Both the position numbers and the translations under genes were made by a program. Source: Cymbomonas tetramitiformis (lineage: Eukaryota; Chlorophyta; Pyramimonadophyceae; Pyramimonadales; Pyramimonadaceae). From it: 64,000 bases of DNA. The DNA lies in the NCBI GenBank assembly GCA_001247695.2, contig LGRX02034412.1, forward strand, positions 1-64,000, in the 5' to 3' direction. The notes under the pieces are model-generated. The model ran no database searches. It was not told the origin of the DNA and saw only the letters and a program-made list of their open reading frames with translations. Positions 42,201 to 50,827 of the stretch are shown piece after piece (positions within the stretch are counted from its first letter, which is position 1; every line of letters starts with the position of its first letter).

Positions 42201-42577
42201 ATGACCGGGTCAAGACCCCGGCACCCAGCTAGAAGTGATCGGTTTCCACCGAGTTGCACGTAGGTGTTTGTTTATTATCACGTGGCTGTATACCCTGTAC
42301 CTGCCTTGCTAGGTAGTCACACCCACGGGTGGTGTGCTGGACTTCGGGTTTAGGCTTAGTTATTATGGGCTCTGACTAGCCCCTAGCCTGACCCTGCTTC
42401 CGTCTCGTGTCCGTGACATCCTAGCACTGTACTGTACAGTAGTACAGTACAGTAGTACAGTCATCGTTTCACTGTCTGGGTTTCCGAGAGCATAAAGCTT
42501 CGGCCAGACACAAGTTATATGATTATCAGTTTGTCTCCTAGCGAGCTTAGCCGGACAGCGTATCTGTCTTCCTCGCA
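39293..42577 (+). mobile_element. gag-only LTR retrotransposon D
   Basis: The LTRs (39293-39536, 244 bp; 42335-42577, 243 bp) start TGCTGGACTTCGGG and end CTTCCTCGCA. They are almost identical, so D is a young insertion. CAGGT flanks it (39288-39292 and 42578-42582). GGTTATAGGCC follows the 5' LTR and GGTGGTG precedes the 3' one. A single uninterrupted ORF is present and no pol. D lies in the integrase gene of inverted copy G, where the interrupted sequence can be checked against the intact copy in A near 46941. The LTRs hold an unusual GTACTGTACAGTAGTACAGT-type palindromic run. Confidence 0.93.
39975..42149 (+). CDS. intact Gag-like protein of element D
   Basis: 724 residues from the ATG at 39975. 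The frame is open upstream but with no ATG. The first 300 residues form a capsid-like helical region containing SPARDWLEASGSDVPGDGKR, shared with B. There follow a coiled-coil-like Leu/Gln stretch (LSSLQKQLERMQQDIRDLKR), a Cys/His cluster CQNAVCAKSGLKHWHAEC, a Ser/Asp-rich linker, a hydrophobic stretch near 41733-41800 (CALMSSMLCCSLLASATASL) and an end in LQSG. Gag alone could assemble particles, so D could be mobilised by enzymes of an autonomous relative. Intactness fits recent activity. Confidence 0.85.
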   Translation: MVTTTNNMTRSRVRRLETIFDDVGAQHSATPHTPQLPAPTTAAAREILDKCKQLARENFDRKVAKTVATKILGDKSQRFAGTEADAVDIFSQLMHELRAQFVLQSTAFAPLFDLTDMAVEARHEANELLLSALTFLARPGSPARDWLEASGSDVPGDGKRAALEVVRMLQERSEPFDSFELLLAVRIPSSKDPDRGIRDFNGLLRDVQRSHNLPEDAVKRQFLKALGDSWLYRDLANSLARADQRQGVSLLTIQARVREQFRHGLKVSDAPVSALSFGDGASDLAAALSSLQKQLERMQQDIRDLKRQRREGPPPAGKHLTRSAARHHRAGVKPLGTAPSVSFDKKSGAFVPHCQNAVCAKSGLKHWHAECPNGGLHSAHYCSAVEDYETDCLAVRFQRFYDAGDEHAFESLCTMEGRPEVCELSAHSFVTAEPTSLRHFQDAAASAQDAAADDDVVAHFPLATFHSGAQGSIPPPPAVRGPSALVAGGVPTARDPPVAVLGSLGLPGSVPSLQLGDSAPAPLFAGMTIEASDIGSEVSDNDQGSDNDSDGGQQVAFDSFGTLEHDSDRGASPLAAPMYRPRAPPSFLRCALMSSMLCCSLLASATASLVAVGGGDRGLVEPGVTVHRSTGGIFASDPPLGSLDIRDWPPGDRVLSSLSSMFKPPWESACMSSSVDLLSAVEPPCPLGPGGAQFQQDGLQFTSGLLCVYVPIAELSSADQLQSG

Positions 42578-42582
42578 CAGGT

Positions 42583-43442
42583 TACGCAAGATAGTCTTCA
42601 CCCATTCAGCTACGTCCAGGTCCATTCGCGGCCACCAGAATCGCCGTCTGACTCTGTCCAAGGTTTTGTCCCTCCCTGTGTGACCTGCTGCAGGTGCTTC
42701 GTGAGCTTCGCTCAAGACCAGCTCTCTTAGAGGGGAGTCGGGAGCTAACACCACCTGATAGCGTCCTTCCGCCACTCTCCAGATGATGTTACTTACCAGC
42801 CGAAAGTGCTCGGTGCGGTGGTGCTGTGTGGCCAGTAATTCCTGCTTCAGGGCTGATAGGTACTCACTGCGCCTGTGTTCTGCCCGTAAGGCACGCAGAA
42901 ACATTCCCGGTTCCACCACACCTGCCCGGTCCCTGATCTTTGTTGTTGCACCCTTGAGAGTCACTGCTGGTGATGCTGAGGGTCTTTCTCTCGGAGCCGT
43001 GATCTCGTCGAAGTGCTTACGCTGTGGTTTGGCCAATACTACCAAGACGGGCCATGGGATGGGCAACTCCTGCAAGGCTGTACGGTGCCCCCTTTCTTCG
43101 CCAGGAGAGATGAACAATCGGTTGGGCTCCCCTTGCTCGTTCACGCGGGGTACGGTCTCCACGATCTCCATCCCATATTCTCGCAGCAAGGGCCGCCAGT
43201 CCGCTTGCGGAAAGTCGGGCAACAGGAACAGCGCGGCTGTGCTCTGGGGGGCGTGCCGGGCCTCTGAAGCGTAGTGCCTTAAGATGTCTGCAATGCTCAC
43301 CTTGGAATCCGAGAAAGGTGGGTTACACCACACCACGCGACCCCTCCACTGTTCCTTTAGGCAATCTGTCCAGAATGTGTCCACCTGCCGGTTTTGCCCC
43401 ATGAGGTCGCAGCATGCATCCACCTGGAACCGGCCACCCAAC
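42583..43442 (-). pseudogene. Dam-like domain and integrase zinc-binding domain of copy G
   Basis: The minus frame carries FQVDACCDLMGQNRQVD, WCNPPF (coded near 43313-43330), a LFLLPDFPQADWRPLL block and an integrase H2C2 start (EAHEAPAAGHTGRDKTLDR...RRFWWPRM). It is collinear with 46081-46943 of A. The methyltransferase-like part is intact up to the truncation point at 43442, where the N-terminus is lost. The apparent upstream peptide is antisense A sequence. The C-terminal end is cut by element D. Confidence 0.85.
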
Positions 43443-45959
43443 ACTGCTGCTGCTGCTGCTTGGAGACATTCGGGCAAGACACCTTTGGAAGCAGCTGCTG
43501 CCTTGTCAAGGACCTCCTCCTCTTCATCATCGGAGTGTGACGTCGCCAGCCTGAGGGGGGGGGAGGAGACCTCATGCGAGGAATACGGGGACAACGATGG
43601 CACGGAAGCAAGCATGGCAACTCTGGCTTCGGACACTAGCTCCTCAGACTCGGAGGATCTCGTCGCGGACGACGCAGCTCAGGAGCTAGTGTGCGCGGTG
43701 CGCCCGGTAACGTGCCCCACTTCTGCCACTCTGGCAGTGCTGGACTGGGGACCAAACCCCGTACGAGCTCGATGGGAGGCTTTTCAGATGTTGCCCCGAG
43801 AGCGCAGGGAAAACGCTGCGCACGATCACGCAGAAGGGTTGGAGCCTGATTGGGAGAGTGAGGCTCACCAACTGTGGAGGACAGCACAGGCGCTGCGGGA
43901 GCATAGCGGTGCTCCATCGAGAAGAAAAGGGCGTAGACGACGCGCGCCGGCAACTGCGGCTCCAGTGGTGACGGCGGCTGAGCAGGTGCGGAGCGGTGGT
44001 GAGGACAACGAGGCCGAGCAGCGGAGCCGTGGTGAGGACAATGAGGCCGAGCAGCGGGGCAGCGGTGAAGCCAAGCTCAAGCAGACCCCAACTCAGTCAA
44101 CCCCTCCTGACGAGGAAGACGCTGAGGAAGTCCCACAATGGATATGGGACGAGCTGGCGGAGCTGAAGAAGGCATATGTGGACGTGGTGGGCATGGAGCT
44201 TCCCAAGGGCGTCGTGGACCGCGACCACAAATCGCCGCTGCGCGTGGACCCCGAGTACCGTGATGGCGCACGACACAAGAGGTGCTACAAGCTGTCCATG
44301 GAGGAGTTGCGACAACTTCGTGGACAACTGGACGAGCTTCTGGCAAAAGGGTGCATCCGCCCTTCTTCCTCGCCATGGGGCAGTCCGGTGTTGATGGTGC
44401 CCAAGCCTTCGAACCCAAAGGAACTAAGGCTGATGATTGACTACAGACAGATCAACGAGATCATTGTTAAGGACCGTTACCCCTTACCGGACGTACAGTC
44501 TCTCATTGATGACCTGCAGAGAGCGACCATCTTCTCCACCGCGGACGCTCTGTGGGGATTCTGGCAGGTGCCCATGGAGGAGGACGCAATCGAGAAGACG
44601 GCGATGACCACGCCGTTTGGAGCATATGAGTGGTTGGTCATGCCAATGGGGCTGTCCAATAGTCCTTCGTGTTGGCAACGGATGATGCAGAAGTACTTGG
44701 GCCATCTACCGTTCGTCAGAGTTTTTGTGGATGACATTATGATCTTCTCGCGCAACCCCGAGGAGCACCTAGACCACCTGCGGCAGGTTTTGGAGGTATG
44801 TCGACAGAATAAGGTCAAGCTGAAGGAGTCCAAGCTACGATGCTTTAAACGCTCCGTACGTTTCCTGGGACATGGCATTGACCGCTCTGGCTGCCGACCA
44901 CAGCAAGACAAGATAGCAACCATACGGGACTGGCCGCGACTGGAAACGGTGAAGCACGTGCGACAGTTCTTGGGTTTGGCTGGGTTTTATCGACGGTACA
45001 TACAGGGTTTTGCTGACTTGGCGCACCCCTTGACCAAGCTAACCAAGAACCTAGTGCCATGGGAATGGGGACCGGAGCAGGAACACGCCTTTGCACGCCT
45101 CAAGACCGCTCTCACCACTGCACCGACCTTGATCTTGCCCGATCAGGAAGCAGCTCATCGCGGTACCAGCCCCTTTGTTGTGCAGACCGATGCGAGTGCA
45201 GTGGCATTAGCTGGCGTGCTGATGCAGGATCTAGGCAAGGGCCTGCAACCCATAGCCTTCGAGAGTAAGCAATTCTCTTCAGCCGAGCAGAACTACCACG
45301 CGGGTGAGCGAGAGCTGGCTGCGATTCACCACTGCACCACACAGACGTGGAGACACTACTTGATCTTCACGGAGTTTAGGTTGATGGGGGACCATGCTCC
45401 ACTGAAGTGGTTGTTTGCACCTGGACGTGAGCTCAGCCGACGCCAGGCCAGGTGGTATGAAGATCTGGTGGAAGTAGGAGTGCACGCAATGGAGCACGTG
45501 CCAGGACGCACACTAGTGGTGCCAGACGCTGCCTCACGGCGACCGGACTATGTGCAAGCGACGGCGCGAGAAGGGCTTAAGGAAGCTGGGTATGTGGACC
45601 CGAACACCGACCAGCCGGTATCTGCACAGGAGGGCAGAAGAGCCGCGGGAGCTAAAGGGAAACCAGAAGAAGAGGAGAACGTGGTGGCTGGCCTGAAGAA
45701 GGTTGTAGAGGAGGAGGATCCCACTTCACCCTTGGACTTGGAGCTCAGCTCGTCGGATGAGGAGGAAGATGAGTACCCACCGGTCAGTGAGCCCAAAGTA
45801 ACCGGTAAGCTAACTCAGCTGAACGGCCTCTGGTGGGCGGAAACACCGGACTTGTGGTTGGACGCTATGGTCACAGTGGAAAGGATGGCTGCGCTACCAA
45901 CAATGGCGGGAGTCCAGACACGAGCCCAGAATGAGCAGCGGCCAGCAGAGAAGCAGTAG
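43443..45959 (+). CDS. Reverse transcriptase and RNase H of element A
   Basis: The open frame nominally starts at 43284, but its first part is antisense G. A's own sequence begins near 43443 with an Ala run and a Ser/Glu-rich linker. RT blocks follow: LMIDYRQIN, YPLPDVQSLID, FSTADALWGFWQVP, MPMGLSNSPS and FVDDIMIF (catalytic Asp pair, coded near 44724). Then comes RFLGHGI, the gypsy connection, and an RNase H with TDASAVALAGVL and ERELAAIHH. It ends at an in-frame TAG (45957-45959) in an AAGCAGTAGCCAGC context. The next ORF continues in the same frame, so the TAG is either a mutation or a readthrough point. Confidence 0.93.
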   Translation, partial: TAAAAAWRHSGKTPLEAAAALSRTSSSSSSECDVASLRGGEETSCEEYGDNDGTEASMATLASDTSSSDSEDLVADDAAQELVCAVRPVTCPTSATLAVLDWGPNPVRARWEAFQMLPRERRENAAHDHAEGLEPDWESEAHQLWRTAQALREHSGAPSRRKGRRRRAPATAAPVVTAAEQVRSGGEDNEAEQRSRGEDNEAEQRGSGEAKLKQTPTQSTPPDEEDAEEVPQWIWDELAELKKAYVDVVGMELPKGVVDRDHKSPLRVDPEYRDGARHKRCYKLSMEELRQLRGQLDELLAKGCIRPSSSPWGSPVLMVPKPSNPKELRLMIDYRQINEIIVKDRYPLPDVQSLIDDLQRATIFSTADALWGFWQVPMEEDAIEKTAMTTPFGAYEWLVMPMGLSNSPSCWQRMMQKYLGHLPFVRVFVDDIMIFSRNPEEHLDHLRQVLEVCRQNKVKLKESKLRCFKRSVRFLGHGIDRSGCRPQQDKIATIRDWPRLETVKHVRQFLGLAGFYRRYIQGFADLAHPLTKLTKNLVPWEWGPEQEHAFARLKTALTTAPTLILPDQEAAHRGTSPFVVQTDASAVALAGVLMQDLGKGLQPIAFESKQFSSAEQNYHAGERELAAIHHCTTQTWRHYLIFTEFRLMGDHAPLKWLFAPGRELSRRQARWYEDLVEVGVHAMEHVPGRTLVVPDAASRRPDYVQATAREGLKEAGYVDPNTDQPVSAQEGRRAAGAKGKPEEEENVVAGLKKVVEEEDPTSPLDLELSSSDEEEDEYPPVSEPKVTGKLTQLNGLWWAETPDLWLDAMVTVERMAALPTMAGVQTRAQNEQRPAEKQ

Positions 45960-47024
45960 CCAGCAGCGGTGCAGCAGCAGTCCACACCAAGGATGCAACC
46001 TGGGGAACCCCTGGTGGACAATCAGGACTGGAAGCTAATTCCGTCCGAGTTCCGTCGACTACAAGCCAAGTATGCGAAAGTGTTGGGTGGCCGGTTCCAG
46101 GTGGATGCATGCTGCGACCTCATGGGGCAAAACCGGCAGGTGGACACATTCTGGACAGATTGCCTAAAGGAACAGTGGAGGGGTCGCGTGGTGTGGTGTA
46201 ACCCACCTTTCTCGGATTCCAAGGTGAGCATTGCAGACATCTTAAGGCACTACGCTTCAGAGGCCCGGCACGCCCCCCAGAGCACAGCCGCGCTGTTCCT
46301 GTTGCCCGACTTTCCGCAAGCGGACTGGCGGCCCTTGCTGCGAGAATATGGGATGGAGATCGTGGAGACCATACCCCGCGTGAACGAGCAAGGGGAGCCC
46401 AACCGATTGTTCATCTCTCCTGGCGAAGAAAGGGGGCACCGTACAGCCTTGCAGGAGTTGCCCATCCCATGGCCCGTCTTGGTAGTATTGGCCAAACCAC
46501 AGCGTAAGCACTTCGACGAGATCACGGCTCCGAGAGAAAGACCCTCAGCATCACCAGCAGTGACTCTCAAGGGTGCAACAACAAAGATCAGGGACCGGGC
46601 AGGTGTGGTGGAACCGGGAATGTTTCTGCGTGCCTTACGGGCAGAACACAGGCGCAGTGAGTACCTATCAGCCCTGAAGCAGGAATTACTGGCCACACAG
46701 CACCACCGCACCGAGCACTTTCGGCTGGTAAGTAACATCATCTGGAGAGTGGCGGAAGGACGCTATCAGGTGGTGTTAGCTCCCGACTCCCCTCTGAGAG
46801 AGCTGGTCTTGAGGGAAGCTCACGAAGCACCTGCAGCAGGTCACACAGGGAGGGACAAAACCTTGGACAGAGTCAGACGGCGATTCTGGTGGCCGCGAAT
46901 GGACCTGGACGTAGCTGAATGGGTGAAGACTTGCGTAACCTGTCAGCAAACCCAGCCGCGCCAAGGATACCCAGCAGGCTTGTTGCAGCCCCACACTGTG
47001 CCTAGCCGTTGTGGGAAGTGGTGA
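45960..47024 (+). CDS. Dam-like methyltransferase domain plus integrase zinc-binding domain of A
   Basis: This is in frame with RT-RNase H behind one TAG. Residues after DWKLIPSEFRRLQAKY resemble phage-type Dam N6-adenine methyltransferases: FQVDACCDLMGQ, a TFWTDCL...W segment and VVWCNPPF (motif IV, coded near 46185-46211). Next come LFLLPDFPQADW, EIVETIPR and the closing LPIPWPVLVVLAKP. The domain occupies about 160 residues. The integrase H2C2 finger follows (HEAPAAGH...CVTCQQ). A 1-bp deletion near 47009 ends the frame in CGKW. Whether the fold binds AdoMet or methylates DNA cannot be told from sequence. A related domain is known in DIRS-type retroelements. Confidence 0.8.
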   Translation, partial: PAAVQQQSTPRMQPGEPLVDNQDWKLIPSEFRRLQAKYAKVLGGRFQVDACCDLMGQNRQVDTFWTDCLKEQWRGRVVWCNPPFSDSKVSIADILRHYASEARHAPQSTAALFLLPDFPQADWRPLLREYGMEIVETIPRVNEQGEPNRLFISPGEERGHRTALQELPIPWPVLVVLAKPQRKHFDEITAPRERPSASPAVTLKGATTKIRDRAGVVEPGMFLRALRAEHRRSEYLSALKQELLATQHHRTEHFRLVSNIIWRVAEGRYQVVLAPDSPLRELVLREAHEAPAAGHTGRDKTLDRVRRRFWWPRMDLDVAEWVKTCVTCQQTQPRQGYPAGLLQPHTVPSRCGKW

Positions 47025-47704
47025 GCATAGACTTTGTCACTGGTCTCCCCACGACAGAGAGAGGTGTGAATGCCTTCGCCACATTTACATGTAAACTGAG
47101 TAAGATGGTGCACGTGGTCCCAATGGCGTATAACGATAGTTCAGCGGAGGTGGTGACCAGAATGTTCATGGATGCAGTGTGGCGACTGCACGGGGCCCCG
47201 ATGAAGATTGTGTGCGACCGGGATCCGCGCTTTCGAGATGCTCTGACTCAGGAGTTCATGCGATTAATGGGCGTAAAGGTAGCCAGCACCACCCCTTATC
47301 ACCCGCAGAGTGATGGCCAGGCTGAGCGTAGTAACCACACCGTGGAGCGCATGCTGCGTTGTTATGTAGCAGAGAACCAGGAGGACTGGGACCTGTGGGT
47401 GGCTCCAGTAGAGTACGCCATCAATGACTCTAAGTCAGCAGTAACAGGGTTCTCACCATTCGAGCTGGTGTACGGACATGCGCCAGCAACCCAGTTGGAC
47501 CTCTTCATGGACGCAGCACTGGAGGGAGGAGCAAAGAGGAGAAAGGGAGGTCGCACGGCAGCGGACAAGCAAGGTACAGCACATCAGTTGGCCAAGCAGT
47601 TCGCGCAGCAGCTGCAGGCGGCACGAGAGGGTTTGCAAATGGCTCAGCAGCGTATGATGGAGCAGTTTGATGCTCGGCACCGGCTCCAGCAGTATACGAG
47701 GTGA
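47009..47704 (+). pseudogene. Integrase catalytic core of A
   Basis: The frame resumes after a one-base deletion (GCCGTTGTGGG here, GCCGTTTGTGGG in copy G). It shows DFVTGLP, CDRDPRF and PHPQSDGQAERSNHTVE-like blocks carrying the DDE triad, as usual in Ty3/gypsy. It ends at QQYTR-stop (47702-47704). The C-terminal domain follows in another frame overlapping these bases. This second break is also present in G, so it predates the separation of the copies or reflects normal expression of the family. Confidence 0.88.
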
Positions 47705-48071
47705 ATGATCAGGTGTGGGTGGATGGACAACACTTGACATTGCCTGGTGACAGGGGCCTGAAACCCAAGTTGCGCAAATTGCGGCACGGACCTCTGCGAG
47801 TAGTAGAATGTTTGTACAGCGACAGGCAGCAGGAGTTACCAGTGCAGGACCGAGGAGCCCCGTCAGCATACAGACTGGAGTTGCCCGTGCACTGGAAGGT
47901 ACATGACACCTTCACCGCAGACAGGCTCAGCCCAGTACAGCCAGGCGCAAATCACTTTGTCAGCAGACGGGAAGAGATGGCACCGCCACCAGTAATGGTG
48001 GAAGGGCAAAAGGAGCGCGAGGTGGAGCGCATCATCCGCACACGCTTCAGGAAGTTAGGCGGAAAAACTGG
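47701..48071 (+). CDS. Integrase C-terminal (GPY/F-like) domain and start of chromodomain of A
   Basis: It begins NDQVWVDGQHL, continues with LRKLRHGPLRVVE and LPVHWKVHDTFTADRLSP (the GPY/F-type module of Ty3/gypsy integrases), and then REVERIIRTRFRKLGGKTG, the first strand of a chromodomain. The coding sequence is cut after TGG at 48069-48071 by element H and continues in frame at 53764. H plus its 3-bp duplication is 5692 bp, and the frame offset between the two parts matches exactly. Confidence 0.85.
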
Positions 48072-48099
48072 CCCTACAAAATAGGGATTATTCCAAAGG

Positions 48100-49150
48100 C
48101 TTGGACGGCACCATTCCGGGCGCCCGGAACCGTCCTGAAAATATTTGGTAAAATTCCAAGCCTTTGGAAACCGCCAGGAATTGCAAGGTGAAGCTTTGGG
48201 TTTTTCCCTAGGAGTCCTATGGGGTTCCAAGCCGATGTTCCTACGGGGTTCCAAGGGGCTGGACCGAAATTTGTTAGTCCAATGGGTCCTGGTCGATTCC
48301 AAGCCGTTGGACCTATGTCTTCGGATTACGTATGACCGAAGTCGTCGGTCCAAGGCGGTTCCAACGGTTTGGAATTCATTTTGGACAATTCCAAGCCTTT
48401 GGAACTTTCCAGTCTGAGGTCGGCAGTCTGAAATCGGAGGTTCAACGGCTTGGAACCCCATTGGACCGGTCTCCGCGCAGCACGGGCGTGGTTTCAAAAG
48501 ATTCCAAGCCTTTGGAACTTGCTAGTACGAGTAATGAAGCTCGAACCCGGAGGCTCAACGGCTTGGAACCCCATTGGACCGGTCTCAGCGCAGCACGTGC
48601 GAGGGTTTCAAAAGATTCCAAGCCCTTGGACCTTGTTAGTACGAGGAATGAAGCTCAAACCCGGAGGCTCAACGGCTTGGAACCCCATAGGATCGGTCTC
48701 TGCGCAGCACGGGCGTGGGTTTCAAAAGATTCCAAGCCCTTGGACCTTGTTAGTACGAGGAATGAAGCTCGAGCCCGGAGGCTCCACGGCTTGGAACCCC
48801 ATAGGACCGGTCTCTGCGCAGCACGAGCGCGGGTTTCAAAAGATTCCAAGCCCTTGGAACCCCATAGGCCCAGTCTCTGGGCAACACGGGAGCGTGTTCC
48901 GAAATTCCAAGCCCTTGGAACTTCCCGATCTGAGAGCGGAACGCTATGAGCAAGTGCTTGATATATAGACTGATAATTCTCTGGACCGATCATTCTTGCT
49001 ACGTGCAGTTCAAGACCGTCCAAGCCTTTGGAACGATTATGGAAGTGATATCTTATGGTGTCCAGGCTTAGTCCAATGGTTTGGAACCGCTTCGGAACTT
49101 GCGTTTGACGGATTCCAAGGCGCATCCAAGCCTTCGGAACCCCTTTGGAA
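48100..49150. repeat. left subterminal repeat field of H
   Basis: More than twenty copies of the palindromic core CCAAGSCNTTGGAA occur on both strands. Inside it, 48438-48900 is a higher-order tandem array of about four 119-bp units. Each unit runs GGAGGCTCAACGGCTTGG, ACCGGTCTC, GCGCAGCACG, TTTCAAAAGATTCCAAGCC and TAGTACGAGGAATGAAGCTC. Such arrays in related elements are transposase-binding sites. That role is inferred here. Confidence 0.85.
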
Positions 49151-49789
49151 CTCCAGGTAAGTTAGTATTATCTGTACAATGCGTGTTATATATTACAGTA
49201 TATTTACAACTGGTAGGTTCTGACTTGGCAGCACGTGGTGCTCAACGAGACCGATACACTAAGTGAAGTGACTTGGAAGCTGTTAAATTGGATCCAAGGC
49301 GCCCGTAGTCCCGGGTCCACTGTTGACCTTGTTCTGAGCAGAGTGCTACTCCGAACGAGGCTTGCCTCAAATCCGGCGACGCGTTAAAGCGGCATGCACC
49401 ATCGAAGAAAAGCAATCCCTTTCGTGGGGCTGAGTCTGGCTCGTGTCCCTGTTCGAGACAACAACCACACCAGAGCACTCTTCCTTTCAGGAGAAATGCT
49501 CCTCGAAAATCGCACCCCGGTCTCTACCGGGCCCCAATCTTGTGGAAAGGGATGGACGATTTTCGAGCCTGGCCACTTCCGGTGTGCTACTCGTGTAGAG
49601 TAACCCACCCGTCGTGGTCAGTACTCTAACCGTCCAGCATCCCCATGAGGCTTCTATGACGGACGGGCACCAGGTGGTCCGTGCAGGCAAGATAATTGGC
49701 ATTAATTGCCTGTATTTGCGAAGCACTCCAATTTAAGATATGCATCCCAAAGTCCGAAACCCAGTGTTCCGAAGCTGACCCACGAAATC

Positions 49790-50050
49790 TAACGTAGAGC
49801 AAAAAAACAAATCCAAATTCGAAATCCAGGATCCCGAAGACTGAAATCTGAAATCTAACGTAGAGCAAAATCAGCCAAATCGAAATTTCGAAAATCTAAC
49901 GTAGAGCAAAAAACAAATCCAAAATTCGAAAATCCAGCATCCCGAAGACTGAAATCTGAAAATCTAACGTAGAGCAAAATCAGCCAAATCGAAATTTCGA
50001 AATCTAACGTAGAGCAAAAAAACCAAATCCAAAATTCGAAAATCACTTTC
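49790..50050 (+). repeat. tandem repeat with AATCTAACGTAGAGCAAAA core
   Basis: About five copies of AATCTAACGTAGAGCAAAA alternate with two spacer types, one AACAAATCCAAAATTCGAAA-like and one TCAGCCAAATCGAAATTTCG. The composite period is about 120 bp. It lies in the interior of H, between the left repeat field and the zinc-finger ORF. Confidence 0.8.
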
Positions 50051-50076
50051 CAGGTCAATTTAACGTGACCGATACA

Positions 50077-50640
50077 TTAAGTGATGGCTCTAAAGGTGTT
50101 CCAAAGGCTTGGACGATGCTTGGACTCTTCTTCGTGGGGGAATCCAAGGTTGTTCCAAAGGCTTGGACGGGGCTTGGATATTGTTAAACAATGGTTCCAA
50201 CGGCTTGGACGGGATTTAGAACTCACCGAGTCGGACGATGCATACTCAATCGGGCTGAAGAAGTTTTCACGGATCTTCCGGAGCATCCGTTCGGCATGGT
50301 CATGAAGATATGTGTCATCCTCGTGTTCTTCCTCTTCGTCCGTCTCTGATGGTGGATCCGTCTCACCGTCATCATTCACACTTTCGGCACCGTCAAGAGA
50401 GTCGTTTTCTTCATGATCTCGGTCATTGGAGAGGCGTGCGACGGGCGGATGTAGGATCAAATGCCGCTTAATCTGTTTTTTGGAGTAGCAAAATCGGAGT
50501 CTGCATTGATCGCATGGGCATGGAGTGCCTTCCGCGTTCTCGTTTCGAGCTAGTCCACGCCTTTGCCTAGCCATTATTCCTGCGAATCCATGTAAGAAGT
50601 GTGAGTTGTCTGACCGGACTTGTAAGGTTTTCAGATGCAT
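50077..50640 (-). CDS. zinc-finger protein in H, like the N-terminal exon of CACTA transposases
   Basis: 187 residues. Residues 41-65 contain CPCDQCRLRFCYSKKQIKRH plus LILH, a Cys-x2-Cys...His-x3-His finger. It resembles the CPC...C...HL..H segment at the start of EnSpm/CACTA transposases. An acidic Asp/Glu stretch follows and then a predicted helix (HAERMLRKIRENFF). The C-terminal 55 residues are translated from the TTCCAAGCC repeats (RPSRWN, RPSLWN), so the real exon probably ends earlier at a splice site. No DDE or helicase-like transposase part is found in H. Confidence 0.55.
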   Translation of the reverse strand: MHLKTLQVRSDNSHFLHGFAGIMARQRRGLARNENAEGTPCPCDQCRLRFCYSKKQIKRHLILHPPVARLSNDRDHEENDSLDGAESVNDDGETDPPSETDEEEEHEDDTYLHDHAERMLRKIRENFFSPIEYASSDSVSSKSRPSRWNHCLTISKPRPSLWNNLGFPHEEESKHRPSLWNTFRAIT

Positions 50641-50827
50641 TCCGGGCGCCCGGACCCATGGTCCGGCGCGTGGGAACGTAGTTCCGGGCGGTCGGAATTA
50701 AATACCTTCAACATTCGGCAAAAGTCCGGTTTGTCACCTTTACATCAGGGTTTCTACGTTTTTAGGCACAATCCGGGCGCCCGGACAGGCCAGGGATTAC
50801 GGTGTCCATCGGTTTGGAAAAGCCATC

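Larger units (their letters stand above)
36070..43442 (-). mobile_element. inverted partial copy G of the chromovirus (LTR to Dam domain)
   Basis: On the minus strand this segment contains the Dam-like domain (from 43442), integrase, chromodomain, C5 methyltransferase, purine tract and a complete 689-bp LTR. It is very similar to the plus-strand parts of A. It is truncated at AGTGTTGGGTGG in the Dam domain. No target duplication is visible, and it sits between A's protease and RT. At the low end the LTR is followed by ACT, then by complements of A's purine tract and LTR start (CTAAAAGGGGGGGAGAG, near 36070-36090), so the junction is a rearrangement and not a simple integration. Confidence 0.8.
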
